Shown here: positions 1 through 7,242 of the stretch, piece after piece | Layout: the number at the start of each line of letters is the position of its first letter | Position numbering within the stretch: position 1 is the first letter of the stretch | Origin: Inquilinus sp039594555 | GTDB lineage: Bacteria > Pseudomonadota > Alphaproteobacteria > DSM-16000 > Inquilinaceae | DNA length: 21,123 nt | Direction of reading: 5' to 3' | Assembly (NCBI RefSeq): GCF_039594555.1 | Contig: NZ_JBCNNF010000072.1 | Coordinates: forward strand, 1 to 21,123 | The notes under the pieces: model-generated | What the model saw: only the letters and a program-made list of their open reading frames with translations | Told to the model about the DNA's origin: nothing | Databases searched by the model: none | Program-made: the position numbers and the translations under genes

Positions 1-1
1 G

Positions 2-289
2 GTGCCGCTGGGCACCTATACCGGCTGGAACGTGCTGGCCCAGGGCTATGGCGCCGGCGGCGGCTGCTCCTTCCTCGGCGGCTTCATCCCCTTCGCCCGG
101 ACCAGGGCGGAGCGGATCGCCGCGCAGGACCCGCGCCCCTCGCTCGAGGAGCGCTACCGCAGCCATGCCGGGTTCGTCGCTCGGGTGAAGGCGGAGGCGG
201 CCCGGCAGGTCGCCGCCGGCTGGCTGCTGCCGGACGACGCCGCGACCCTCGCCGCCCAGGCGGAGGCCAGCGCGGTGCTGAAGGACTGA
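2..289 (+). CDS. Alpha/beta hydrolase domain protein, C-terminal fragment
   Basis: The reading frame is open from the window edge to a TGA at 287-289, giving the last 95 residues of a longer protein whose start lies outside. The opening PLGTYTGWN, the IPFARTRAER stretch and the DPRPSLEERY segment followed by a helical tail match what I recall of the C-terminus of the large bacterial 'alpha/beta hydrolase domain-containing protein' family (several hundred residues). The catalytic Ser-Asp-His part is not in the window, so substrate cannot be judged. The GTG at 2-4 is internal, not a start. The family call rests on remembered C-terminal motifs only. Confidence 0.72.
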   Translation: MPLGTYTGWNVLAQGYGAGGGCSFLGGFIPFARTRAERIAAQDPRPSLEERYRSHAGFVARVKAEAARQVAAGWLLPDDAATLAAQAEASAVLKD

Positions 290-311
290 GGCGGCGGCAA
301 TCTTCCGCTCA

Positions 312-396
312 TCGTCATCGCGAGGAGCGAAGCGACGTGGCGATCCAATGGCTCGAACTCTGGATTGCCACGCCCCTTCGGGGCTCGCAATGACGG
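312..396. repeat. Dispersed intergenic palindromic repeat with two 36-bp arms
   Basis: Arms at 312-347 (TCGTCATCGCGAGGAGCGAA...) and 361-396 are inverted copies matching at 28 of 36 positions by eye, separated by 13 bp. The right arm also contains its own hairpin GCCCCTTCGGGGC at 371-383. The arm sequence, of the type GTCATTGCGAGGAGCGAAGCG...GGCAATCCA, is a very common interspersed repeat in alphaproteobacterial intergenic regions. It lies between the hydrolase stop and lolA and may act as a transcript-end structure. The rest of 290-508 shows nothing else I can name. Confidence 0.8.
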
Positions 397-508
397 GTTA
401 ATCCTTTCTGTCCTGCGCATGACTTCGCGCCCGGCGACGAGACGCCGCCCTGGAACTCCGGGGGCCTGTGCCCTACTTGGAACACAGACCCTGTGTATCC
501 GGACGAGC

Positions 509-1132
509 ATGACCATTCTACGCATGATCGCAGCGGCCCTGGCCGCGCTGCTCCTCGCCGCCGGGCCGGCCGCCGCCGTGCAGCCGGCCCAGCTGACCGC
601 CCAGGACCGCCAGGATCTGGCGCGGGTCGAGCAGTATCTGGGCGGCCTGACCACGGTGCAGGCGGACTTCGTCCAGACCACCAACAACACCGACCTGTAC
701 CGCGGCCATTTCTACCTGAAGCGGCCGGGCAAGATGCGGCTCGAATACGAGCCGCCGATCTCCTACATGTATATCGCCGACGGCACCTGGCTGACCTATT
801 ACGACGCCGATCTGCGGCAGCGGAAGGACGTGCCGCTGGGGTCGACCATCGCCGACTTCATCACCCGCGCCAACGTCAAGCTGTCGGGCGACGTCACGGT
901 GACCAAGGTCAGCCGCGGCAACAACCTGCTGAGCGTGCAGCTGGTGCAGACCGACAAGCCGAATGACGGGGCCCTGACCCTGAACTTCACCAGCAATCCG
1001 ATGATCCTGCAGAGCTGGGTGTCGGTGGACCAGCAGGGCAACGTGACCCAGGTCGACCTGACCGGCATCCAGCCCGGCGTGCAGCTGGACAACAAGCTGT
1101 TCGTGGTGCCGCGCAAGCAGGGCAACCGCTGA
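509..1132 (+). CDS. lolA: LolA-family outer-membrane lipoprotein carrier protein
   Basis: A 207-residue periplasmic chaperone that in the Lol system takes lipoproteins released by LolCDE across the periplasm. The N-terminus (MTILRM, then a run of Ala/Leu ending PAAA before VQP) is a clear Sec signal peptide of about 23 residues. The mature part begins with the helix AQDRQDLARVEQYLGGL, then VQADFVQT, LYRGHFYLKRPGKMRLEYEPP and ADGTWLTYYD, the order typical of LolA, whose usual length is about 200 residues. The ATG at 509 is chosen because an upstream in-frame ATG at 365 falls inside the intergenic repeat and gives a non-signal-peptide N-terminus. A weak GGACGAG precedes the start. The next gene begins at the base directly after its stop. 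Confidence 0.88.
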   Translation: MTILRMIAAALAALLLAAGPAAAVQPAQLTAQDRQDLARVEQYLGGLTTVQADFVQTTNNTDLYRGHFYLKRPGKMRLEYEPPISYMYIADGTWLTYYDADLRQRKDVPLGSTIADFITRANVKLSGDVTVTKVSRGNNLLSVQLVQTDKPNDGALTLNFTSNPMILQSWVSVDQQGNVTQVDLTGIQPGVQLDNKLFVVPRKQGNR

Positions 1133-1540
1133 ATGGCGGCGGCCGGGCCGGTGCCGGAGTGGCGCGGCGCCTTCGACAATGCCGAGCTGAACGCCCTGCA
1201 CGCCGAATGCTTCGGCCATCGGGTGCTGGATGAGGACTGGTGGGGCCAAGTCAACCGCTTCAGCCTGGGCTGGGTGTGCCTGCGCCTGGATGGCCGGCTG
1301 GCCGGCTTCGTCAATGTCGCCTGGGACGGCGGTGTGCACGCCTTCCTCTTGGACACGGCGGTGACCCCGTCCTTGCAGCGGCAGGGCCATGCGACGCGGC
1401 TGGTGGCGGAAGCCGTGGCCCAGTCCCGCGCCGCCGGCTGCGAATGGCTGCATGTCGATTTCGACCCGGAGCTGCGCGGCTTCTACCTCGACGCCTGCGG
1501 CTTCCAGCCGACCGAGGCCGGGCTGGTCCGGCTGCGGTAG
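1133..1540 (+). CDS. GNAT-family N-acetyltransferase
   Basis: A 135-residue single-domain GNAT protein. The acetyl-CoA pyrophosphate-binding motif A is seen as VTPSLQRQGHATRLV (about residues 79-93), with Q-R-Q-G-H-A standing for the family Q/RxxGxG/A; the later FYLDACGF near residue 120 is the usual C-terminal strand-helix of GNATs. Acceptor substrate is not predictable from sequence. Its ATG follows the lolA TGA with no spacer, so translation is probably coupled. It is convergent with the XRE gene, the two stops being 9 bp apart. Confidence 0.85.
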   Translation: MAAAGPVPEWRGAFDNAELNALHAECFGHRVLDEDWWGQVNRFSLGWVCLRLDGRLAGFVNVAWDGGVHAFLLDTAVTPSLQRQGHATRLVAEAVAQSRAAGCEWLHVDFDPELRGFYLDACGFQPTEAGLVRLR

Positions 1541-1549
1541 CGCCCGACC

Positions 1550-2161
1550 CTAGGACCGGCGGTTCGCCGGCGGCGCCGAGATGACCAGGTAGTATTCGGC
1601 CGGCCCGGATGCCCGGTTCTCGAACCAGTGCTCGATATCGGCCTCGAAATATAGGCAGTCCCCCTCCTGCAGCACGGTCTCGCGGTCCGCGGTCGCCACC
1701 ACCACCTGGCCCCGGGCGGCGACGATGTGCTTGACGGTTCCCGGCGGCGGTGAGGGCAGGCGGCCCGTTGAGCTGTTCGCCGGCAGATGGTGCAGGACGA
1801 CCTCGACGGTCACGCCGGGCATGATCGGCGACAGCAGGTGGCGCTCGAACCCCGTTTCCGGATCCCGGAACACCTGGCGCTGGTCCTTGGTCACCAGCGC
1901 GAAGGCCCGGCGCGCCGGCGACTCCTCGCCGACGAGGGACGAGAAGGAAACGCCGAGGGCGTGCGCGACCTGCTTGGCGACGCCGATGGTCGGGCTCTTT
2001 TCCCCCCGCTCGATCTTGGACAGCATCGCCCGGCTCACCCCGGACAGTCCGGAGAGCTGCTCGAGCGTGAGGCCCGCCCGCTCGCGGACGGTGCGAACGC
2101 GGTCACCGAACGCGCCTGCGGCATCGCGGGCCCCGGGCCGGGATCGTTCAGGGCTGCTCAC
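1550..2161 (-). CDS. XRE-family regulator with C-terminal cupin domain
   Basis: A 203-residue regulator. Residues about 19-76 form an XRE helix-turn-helix (RVRTVRERAGLTLEQLSGLS, then GVSRAMLSKIERGEKSPTI), and residues about 110-198 a small cupin barrel (PGTVKHIVAARGQVVV, EGDCLYFEADIEHWFEN) of the kind that senses a small ligand. This matches the PuuR/SutR style of sensor-regulators in domain order. The start is GTG at 2161, chosen because a GGAG lies 4-5 bases upstream and the HTH would otherwise be cut. It lies 81 bp downstream of the MBL-fold gene on the same strand and is probably co-transcribed with it, so the tandem palindrome at 3165-3198 is a good candidate for its binding site. Confidence 0.88.
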   Translation of the reverse strand: MSSPERSRPGARDAAGAFGDRVRTVRERAGLTLEQLSGLSGVSRAMLSKIERGEKSPTIGVAKQVAHALGVSFSSLVGEESPARRAFALVTKDQRQVFRDPETGFERHLLSPIMPGVTVEVVLHHLPANSSTGRLPSPPPGTVKHIVAARGQVVVATADRETVLQEGDCLYFEADIEHWFENRASGPAEYYLVISAPPANRRS

Positions 2162-2242
2162 CGGACTCCGCTTTCCGCTCGCCTGCTTCGGCCGCCATCC
2201 TAGGCATGGCGGAAACCCGCGCCAAGCCGCCGGCGCGAGAGA

Positions 2243-3097
2243 TCAGAGCGGCAGGAACCGATAGGCCTGTCCGGCCCGCTCGACCAGCCCGACGCCCGGG
2301 AAATCGAGATGCGCGCCGGCGACGGAGACGCCGGGCCGGGCCACGCGCTCCAGCATTCTCTGCCGGGTCGACCGCGCCCGGTCCTGATCGGCATCGAACT
2401 CCCAGGTCAGCTCGGGCCGGTCGAACTGGATCGAGGGCACATGGACCAGATCCCCCCAGATCAGCAGCGTCCCGCCGCCGCCCGACACCTCGAAGGCGGT
2501 GTGGCCGGCCTCATGGCCATGCGCCGCGACGGTGGTGATGCTGTCGCTGACCTTGAAGCCGTCCGCGAAGGGCAGGCGGACCCGGCGGAACCGGGACAGT
2601 CTTTCGTATTCGTCGAACATCACCACCTCCTCCTGCGGCACCAGCAGCCGCCGCAGGTTGGGAAAGGCGTCCGAACCGTCAGCCGCCACCAGGCCGTGCA
2701 CGTGGTCCGCATGGGTGTGGGTCACGGCGACGGTGCCGATGCTCTCCCGCGCCACGCCGGCCTCGGCCAGAGCGTCGGGCAGCAGGCCCATCGTCGGCAG
2801 CCAGGCATTCGCGGCGCCCGTGTCGATCAGCACGTGCTCGCCGTGATCGATCACCAGGAAGGCGTTGACCGAGAGGCGGAGATTCCCGCCGACCAGCGTC
2901 ACCTGGGCCGGCAGATCCGCCCCGAACGGACGGTCGCCCGGCTGCCGCAAGCGGCCGGGCGGCATGTCGACATGGCCGTCGCGCAGCGCAATGACGGTGA
3001 GATCACCGAGCTCGTAGCGCACGAAATTCGTGCCGGAAGCCGTCTGTTTCAGATGGCCCTCACCGGCGGGCAATCCCGATTCCTTGCATTCCATCAT
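2243..3097 (-). CDS. MBL-fold metallo-hydrolase
   Basis: A 284-residue metallo-beta-lactamase-fold hydrolase. The dinuclear metal site is complete: H127-T-H129-A-D131-H132, H199 in AAHGHEAGHT, D216 in LLIWGDLVH, and H263 in AGAHLDFPG. The IDTGAANAW segment before the HxHxDH is the usual family start of the metal domain. The overall arrangement resembles lactonase/AttM-like and related cytosolic hydrolases, but I cannot name the substrate. No signal peptide. The start is one of two adjacent ATGs at 3097/3094, without a strong ribosome-binding site. It is first in a probable two-gene unit with the XRE/cupin regulator. Confidence 0.87.
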   Translation of the reverse strand: MMECKESGLPAGEGHLKQTASGTNFVRYELGDLTVIALRDGHVDMPPGRLRQPGDRPFGADLPAQVTLVGGNLRLSVNAFLVIDHGEHVLIDTGAANAWLPTMGLLPDALAEAGVARESIGTVAVTHTHADHVHGLVAADGSDAFPNLRRLLVPQEEVVMFDEYERLSRFRRVRLPFADGFKVSDSITTVAAHGHEAGHTAFEVSGGGGTLLIWGDLVHVPSIQFDRPELTWEFDADQDRARSTRQRMLERVARPGVSVAGAHLDFPGVGLVERAGQAYRFLPL

Positions 3098-3164
3098 GAC
3101 GCCTGAGCCCTCCGAGTGCAGCCTCGCGGCGAGGCCCGATCGTCCAGCGATCGATATCCAAAAA

Positions 3165-3198
3165 TCTTCTATAGCAGAACTAGATCTTCTATAGAAGA
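3165..3198. promoter_or_regulatory. Tandem operator before the MBL-fold/XRE-cupin genes
   Basis: Two 14-bp sites sit in the same orientation with centres exactly 20 bp apart: TCTTCTATAGCAGA (3165-3178) and the perfect palindrome TCTTCTATAGAAGA (3185-3198). They differ at one base. The spacing puts both on the same helical face. They lie 68-101 bp upstream of the MBL start in an AT-rich patch of otherwise GC-rich DNA. On the minus strand a TTCTAT-N17-TATAGA arrangement spanning the two sites could be a promoter. Assignment to the XRE/cupin regulator is inference from proximity. Confidence 0.6.
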
Positions 3199-3271
3199 AT
3201 TCAACTGCAAGCGATGCGTCACAGGCCGCCAGCCCCGCTCCCTCGGCGATGTCCCCGCCCCGGCCCGGCGC

Positions 3272-3763
3272 TCAGCCCTTGGCCATGATCACGGTCGGCA
3301 GGGCCACGCCGGCGGCCGTCGGCATCTCCTCCTGCCGCACCGGGCTATAGCCGAGCCGGGCGTAGAACGCCTCGGCATTGGCGTTGGCGCGCACCCGGAA
3401 GCGGGTGAAGCCGGCGGCGCGGGCCGCCTCCTCCGCCGCCTCGACCATGCGGCGGCCCAGGCCCTGGCCGGCCCGGTCCGGGGCGACGAAGACCTTGCGC
3501 AGCCGCGCCACCGTGTCGTCGTCCGGCACCCGGCACCAGCCGGCGGTGGCCACCACAACGCCGTCCGGCGCCTCGGCCACCAGCAGGTTGTTCGACAGCA
3601 GTTCCCCGGCATAGTCCGGCGCCATGATCAGATCGACATGCGCCGCGATCTGCGCCGGGCTGTGGATGTCGCCGGCCAGCGCCGCGAAGGACTCCGCCTG
3701 CAGCTTGCGGACGGCGTCGAGATCCGCCTCGCGGATGGGGCGCAGGACAAGGTCCGCGCTCAC
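3272..3763 (-). CDS. GNAT-family N-acetyltransferase, partner of SET gene
   Basis: A 163-residue GNAT protein with an intact N-terminal strand (LVLRPIREADLDAVRKL), motif A at VFVAPDRAGQGLGRRMVEAA (R/Q-x-x-G-x-G/A seen as RAGQGLG) and C-terminal ANANAEAFYARLGY. Start is GTG at 3763; its GTGA overlaps the stop of the SET-domain gene by 4 bp, so it is the second gene of a translationally coupled pair. The acceptor (protein, small amine or antibiotic) cannot be told. The pairing with a protein methyltransferase fold suggests, but does not prove, a protein-modifying role. Confidence 0.86.
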   Translation of the reverse strand: MSADLVLRPIREADLDAVRKLQAESFAALAGDIHSPAQIAAHVDLIMAPDYAGELLSNNLLVAEAPDGVVVATAGWCRVPDDDTVARLRKVFVAPDRAGQGLGRRMVEAAEEAARAAGFTRFRVRANANAEAFYARLGYSPVRQEEMPTAAGVALPTVIMAKG

Positions 3764-4161
3764 GACTCCGCCGGTTCCAGCCGGCGCGCCAGCGGGCCGT
3801 CCCGCTCCTCGATGCAGCAGACCAGGTAGTCGCAGGTGATCTCCTCGCCCGCCGCGATGTCGCGCGCCGCCAGGGTTACCGGCCCGGAATTGTCGGTGTT
3901 CGGGTCGTCGTCATGGTTCAGGAAGCGGGCGTCGTCGCCATTCAGGACATAGCCGCCCGGGAAGTCCGGCGACAGATAGGCGTAGGTGTCGAAGAAGCGG
4001 CGCGGCACCTCGGGCAGCCCGGCCACCACCGCCTCCGGCACCACCTTGTCGATCGCCGGCTCGAACCGCCAGATCGGTGTGCCCTTGGCGATCGGTGCCG
4101 CGGCAAACACGCCCAGGCCGTGGATCGCGCTCTGCGCGACATAGGTCGGAACCAGGAACAT
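3760..4161 (-). CDS. Small SET-domain protein, putative lysine methyltransferase
   Basis: A 133-residue stand-alone SET domain. Visible hallmarks in order: HGLGVFAAAPIAKGTPIW (residues 14-31, the N-terminal SAM-binding GxG turn), RFLNHDDDPN (79-88, the pseudoknot RFxNHSxxPN motif with Asp for the usual Ser), and AAGEEITCDY (103-112, the GEELxxDY motif with the catalytic Tyr). Family members use SAM to methylate lysine side chains; the bacterial short SET proteins have mostly unknown substrates. I chose ATG 4161 because the residues upstream in the frame are low-complexity and unlike SET proteins, and a purine-rich AGCGGGGG lies before it. It ends overlapping the GNAT gene. Confidence 0.87.
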   Translation of the reverse strand: MFLVPTYVAQSAIHGLGVFAAAPIAKGTPIWRFEPAIDKVVPEAVVAGLPEVPRRFFDTYAYLSPDFPGGYVLNGDDARFLNHDDDPNTDNSGPVTLAARDIAAGEEITCDYLVCCIEERDGPLARRLEPAES

Positions 4162-4370
4162 GGGGCCCCCGCTCTCGCTCTTCGACTCGCTTATACCCAC
4201 GGATCGCGGCCGCCCGGAAGAGGCAACACAAGGCATTGTTGTGGCAGGCGGCCGTGCAGGGCTGGACGCCCGAGCCATGCGCGGACCGCAGGGCCATTCC
4301 CGCCCCCGCGGGGCTGGTCGAACCCGCCCCCGGCGGCGAAATATGACGGAACCGGTCCAGGAGCCTGCCT

Positions 4371-5144
4371 ATGTCCCGTCCCGTCGTCGGCATTCCCGCC
4401 TGCGTCAAGCCGCTGGGGGCCCACCCGTTCCACACCGTCGGCGACAAGTACATCCGCGCGGTGTCGGAGGGGGCGGACTGCCTGCCCTTCCTGATCCCGG
4501 CGCTGGGCGGCTGGCACGACATCGACGCGGTGCTGGACCGGCTGGACGGCCTCTTGATCACCGGCAGCGTCTCGAATGTCGAGCCGAGGCACTATGGCGG
4601 CGAGGCCAGCGAGCCCGGCACGCTGCACGACCCGGACCGCGACGCCACCACCCTGCCGCTGATCCGCCGGGCGATCGAGCGCGGCATCCCCGTGCTGGCG
4701 ATCTGCCGCGGCCTGCAGGAGCTGAACGTGGTCTGCGGCGGCACGCTGCACCAGCATGTCGAGCGCGTGCCCGGCCGCGCCGACCACCGCGCCGACGACA
4801 GCAAGCCGGTCGAGGTGCAGTACGGCCCGGCCCATCCGGTGGCGCTGGCCGAGGGCGGCGCGCTGGCGGCGCTGTTCGGCAAGACCGAGACCACCGTGAA
4901 CACCATCCACGCCCAGGGCATCGACCGGCTGGGCGCCGGCCTCGCGGTCGAGGCGACGGCGCCGGACGGCCAGATCGAGGCGGTGCGGATCGAGGCCGCG
5001 CCCTATTTCGGCCTGGCCACCCAGTGGCACCCGGAATGGAAGTTCCGCGAGAACCCGGATTCGGTGGCCCTGTTCGCCGCCTTCGGCCAAGCCGTGCGCC
5101 GCTACGTCGCCGACCGCGACGGCCGCCGGGCGGCGGCGGAGTAG
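4371..5144 (+). CDS. puuD: Gamma-glutamyl-gamma-aminobutyrate hydrolase-like (class I GATase)
   Basis: A 257-residue class I glutamine amidotransferase-like hydrolase of the PuuD type, which in the putrescine-glutamylation pathway splits gamma-glutamyl-GABA into glutamate and GABA. The triad is visible: Cys112 in AICRGLQELNV, His220 and Glu222 in TQWHPEW. LLITGSVSNVEPRHYGG is the characteristic N-terminal glycine-rich strand of this family (TGGxxNVxPxxYG), with Ser instead of the second Gly. AGGAG sits 7 bases before the ATG. No other Puu genes are in the window, so the symbol states family rather than proven pathway. Confidence 0.85.
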   Translation: MSRPVVGIPACVKPLGAHPFHTVGDKYIRAVSEGADCLPFLIPALGGWHDIDAVLDRLDGLLITGSVSNVEPRHYGGEASEPGTLHDPDRDATTLPLIRRAIERGIPVLAICRGLQELNVVCGGTLHQHVERVPGRADHRADDSKPVEVQYGPAHPVALAEGGALAALFGKTETTVNTIHAQGIDRLGAGLAVEATAPDGQIEAVRIEAAPYFGLATQWHPEWKFRENPDSVALFAAFGQAVRRYVADRDGRRAAAE

Positions 5145-5163
5145 CTTATCCCCAATTGCGCTT

Positions 5164-5182
5164 TGGTCGGCCTGACCGACCA
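5164..5182. terminator. Hairpin downstream of the puuD-like gene
   Basis: TGGTCGG and CCGACCA form a perfect 7-bp stem with a 5-base loop (CCTGA), 19 bp after the puuD-like stop codon. There is no T-run, so it may stop transcription only weakly or with Rho. The rest of 5183-5287 shows no gene that I can support. Confidence 0.45.
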
Positions 5183-5287
5183 GGCGGAGGCGGCCGCTGG
5201 CCGGCCTGTCCGCCATCCACCGGGCCGAGCTGCGCCGCCTCCGCCCGTCCGGCGGCGCTGCTGGAACAGCTGGGAACCGAGGCTTAG

Positions 5288-6484
5288 CTACGCAGCCTTC
5301 CGCGCGACCAGGCATCGATAGGCAGCCGTCTCGCAATCCATATAGCCGGTGAAGGACACGGCATCGCCGAACGGCAGGATCTGCGTCGCCCAGAAGCCGC
5401 CGATGCCGTTCCTACGGTCGATCCAGTAGAACAGGTTGGCCAGCCCCGCCCAGCCGAGCGCGCCGGCGGGGCGGCCGGTCGGCGCATCCTCGTCATTGAT
5501 CATGAAGCTGTAGCCCCATGATTTCGGCATTCCGGGGAAGAACTCCGCGTCGTTCGACAGCGCCGGGATGACTCCCGGCAGCATCCTGATCTTCTTGTCG
5601 CCCAGGCCGTTCTCCGCCGCGGCACGGACGGTTTCCGCCCGCAGCACGTGCCCGCTTTCCCCCGCCCCGTCGTTCAGCCACATCCGGATGAAGCGGCAAT
5701 AGTCGCCCACGGTCGAATAGAGCCCGTGCCCGCCCATATGGAGTTCCGGGTCCTGTGGCAGCTCGAACTCCGGCATCGGGGTGAGCGAGCCATCGGCCTC
5801 ACGCCGATGCATTCCCGCCAGCCTCGCGCGCATCGACGGCGTGAGGCTGAAGCCGGTGTCCGTCATGCCGAGCGGCCCGAAGATCCGCTCGCGCATCACG
5901 TCGCCCAGACGCCGGCCGCGGATGGCTTCGACGATCCGGCCGCACCAGTCGAGGTTGCTGCCGTATTCCCAGCGGTCACCGGGATCGAACAGCAGCGGCG
6001 TCATGAGGGACGCCTTCGACGCGGTGACGACGCTCGGCTGGCCGTGGTCCCTGGCCAGCCGGTTGTAGTCCTCGTTGAAGAAATCGTAGCCCAGGCCGGC
6101 CGTATGCAGCATCAGCATGCGGGTGGTGATCTCGCGCTTCGGCGGGCGCAGCCTGGGCCGGCCCGCAGCGTCGAATCCGTCGAGCACCTGCAGCTCGCCG
6201 AGATCGGGGACATAGGCCTTCGCGGGAGCGTCGAGGTCGAGCCTGCCCTCCTCGACGCATTGCAGCACGGCCGTGCCGGTGATGGCCTTGGTCGTCGAGA
6301 AGATGGCGAAGACGCAGTCGGGCTCCATGCCGGCCTCCCGGCCAAACATGCGCTGGCCCGCTGCGCCTTCGTAGAGGGTGCCGCGCCGATCCGTGATCAT
6401 GGCGACGACGCCGGGCACCCGCGGCTTGCCGGAGACCACCCGGTTCAGCACGTCGTCGGCCGCGGCCTGCAACACGCCGGTCAT
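5288..6484 (-). CDS. Class C beta-lactamase-related serine hydrolase (family VIII esterase-like)
   Basis: A 398-residue serine hydrolase of the beta-lactamase/DD-peptidase fold. S63-T-T-K66 in AIFSTTKAITG is the SxxK nucleophile motif and Y174-G-S-N177 in RWEYGSNLDW the YxN motif; the third motif near the C-terminus appears as GWAG rather than KTG, which is normal for family VIII carboxylesterases such as EstB. MLMLHTAGLGYDF and IFGPLGMTDTGF are typical family segments. No signal peptide, so a cytosolic esterase is likelier than a beta-lactamase. The ATG at 6484 has GGAGGAAGCG directly before it; the frame stays open further upstream but that part overlaps the GYD gene. It follows the GYD gene by 71 bp. 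Confidence 0.87.
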   Translation of the reverse strand: MTGVLQAAADDVLNRVVSGKPRVPGVVAMITDRRGTLYEGAAGQRMFGREAGMEPDCVFAIFSTTKAITGTAVLQCVEEGRLDLDAPAKAYVPDLGELQVLDGFDAAGRPRLRPPKREITTRMLMLHTAGLGYDFFNEDYNRLARDHGQPSVVTASKASLMTPLLFDPGDRWEYGSNLDWCGRIVEAIRGRRLGDVMRERIFGPLGMTDTGFSLTPSMRARLAGMHRREADGSLTPMPEFELPQDPELHMGGHGLYSTVGDYCRFIRMWLNDGAGESGHVLRAETVRAAAENGLGDKKIRMLPGVIPALSNDAEFFPGMPKSWGYSFMINDEDAPTGRPAGALGWAGLANLFYWIDRRNGIGGFWATQILPFGDAVSFTGYMDCETAAYRCLVARKAA

Positions 6485-6555
6485 CGCTTCCTCCAGTCTT
6501 TGCGCAGTCTCGGGACGGCACCGGACCGGCCCGGCGGGGCCGGGCGCGAGATCCG

Positions 6556-6852
6556 TCAGTCCGGAAGATTGTCCAGCATCCTCCGGTATTCCTGCTCCGA
6601 GAACGTCTTCATCGTGGTGGTCCGGACGTTGCCGCGCGAGCCGACGGCGAGCACGAACCTCGCAAGCGCCTCGTCGCTCGGCGCGTTCACATGGATCATG
6701 ATGTCGTACGGCCCGATGCAGAGAGACACCTCCTTGAACTCGACGCCGAGCTGCCGGGCCAGTGCCCGCCCGGCATCGACGCGCTTGGCGCCGTCGCGAA
6801 TGGTCCGGATTCCCTGATCCGTGAAGTTGATCAACAGACAATAGCCAGCCAT
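6556..6852 (-). CDS. GYD-domain protein
   Basis: A 98-residue protein that is a single GYD domain, a ferredoxin-like fold of unknown biochemical role found widely in bacteria. The opening MAGYCLLINFTDQGIRTIRD, the central CIGPYDIMIHVNAPSDEAL and the end NVRTTTMKTFSEQEY match the family from start to finish. GGGAGG lies before the ATG at 6852, which decides the start over an upstream in-frame GTG-type extension. It is first in a probable two-gene transcript with the serine hydrolase. Members often sit beside esterase or detoxification genes, but no reaction can be assigned. Confidence 0.88.
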   Translation of the reverse strand: MAGYCLLINFTDQGIRTIRDGAKRVDAGRALARQLGVEFKEVSLCIGPYDIMIHVNAPSDEALARFVLAVGSRGNVRTTTMKTFSEQEYRRMLDNLPD

Positions 6853-7242
6853 CCGAGCCTCCCATGTGAGGGTGGTGCAGCGAAGGACCAAGATGTGGCG
6901 AAGAAGATCGCGATAAGGGAATCGCTGCCCGGCCGCGGGCTATGGGAAGATGCCGACCCTGGTCACATCTCGTGCGAAGCGGCCGAAAGAAGACCCTAGG
7001 CGTCGTTCAGACATGCCGACCGATCTTCCTCAAAAAGGATTATCATGGCATTTCTCCCCATTTTTAGATTTTTTACTTTGTTATCAATTGTGAATATTAC
7101 GCCACCCGCACACGAATGTCATATGAAACCTTCACCAGAAGCGATGGCATCGGCTGGCGGGCAGGAGCAGGCCCGCAACGGCAGACATCGACGCGGGTCG
7201 CCCGCGCGGCTCCTCGCGGGATGGTTCAGGCGGCCGCTGCAG
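6853..7242. other. Gene-free 390-bp gap with an AT-rich islet
   Basis: No coding frame here is supported on either strand. 7031-7100 has 19 G+C out of 70 bases by hand count, in strong contrast to its surroundings, and includes T- and A-runs. On the minus strand the islet contains TTCACA and TTGATA hexamers followed by A/T-rich stretches, so it could hold the promoter of the GYD/esterase genes with a long leader; it could also be a remnant of transferred DNA. An ATG at 7045 opens a long frame on the plus strand, but that frame runs antisense through the peroxidase gene and has no gene-like N-terminus. Confidence 0.5.

Noticed and set aside
365..508. Earlier in-frame start for the LolA gene
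   Set aside because: It begins within the intergenic palindromic repeat and would bury the signal peptide 48 residues inside the protein.
4160..5287. 375-residue Arg/Pro-rich plus-strand frame over the puuD-like gene
   Set aside because: It is the out-of-frame shadow of the amidotransferase gene, which has all catalytic motifs and a ribosome-binding site.
5184..5287. Possible gene remnant (short frame ending AALLEQLGTEA)
   Set aside because: Too short and without start signal or family match; several frames are open simply because of high GC.
6485..6865. N-terminal extension of the serine hydrolase frame
   Set aside because: It overlaps the GYD gene in another frame, reads as Arg/His-rich nonsense, and a strong GGAGG site precedes ATG 6484.
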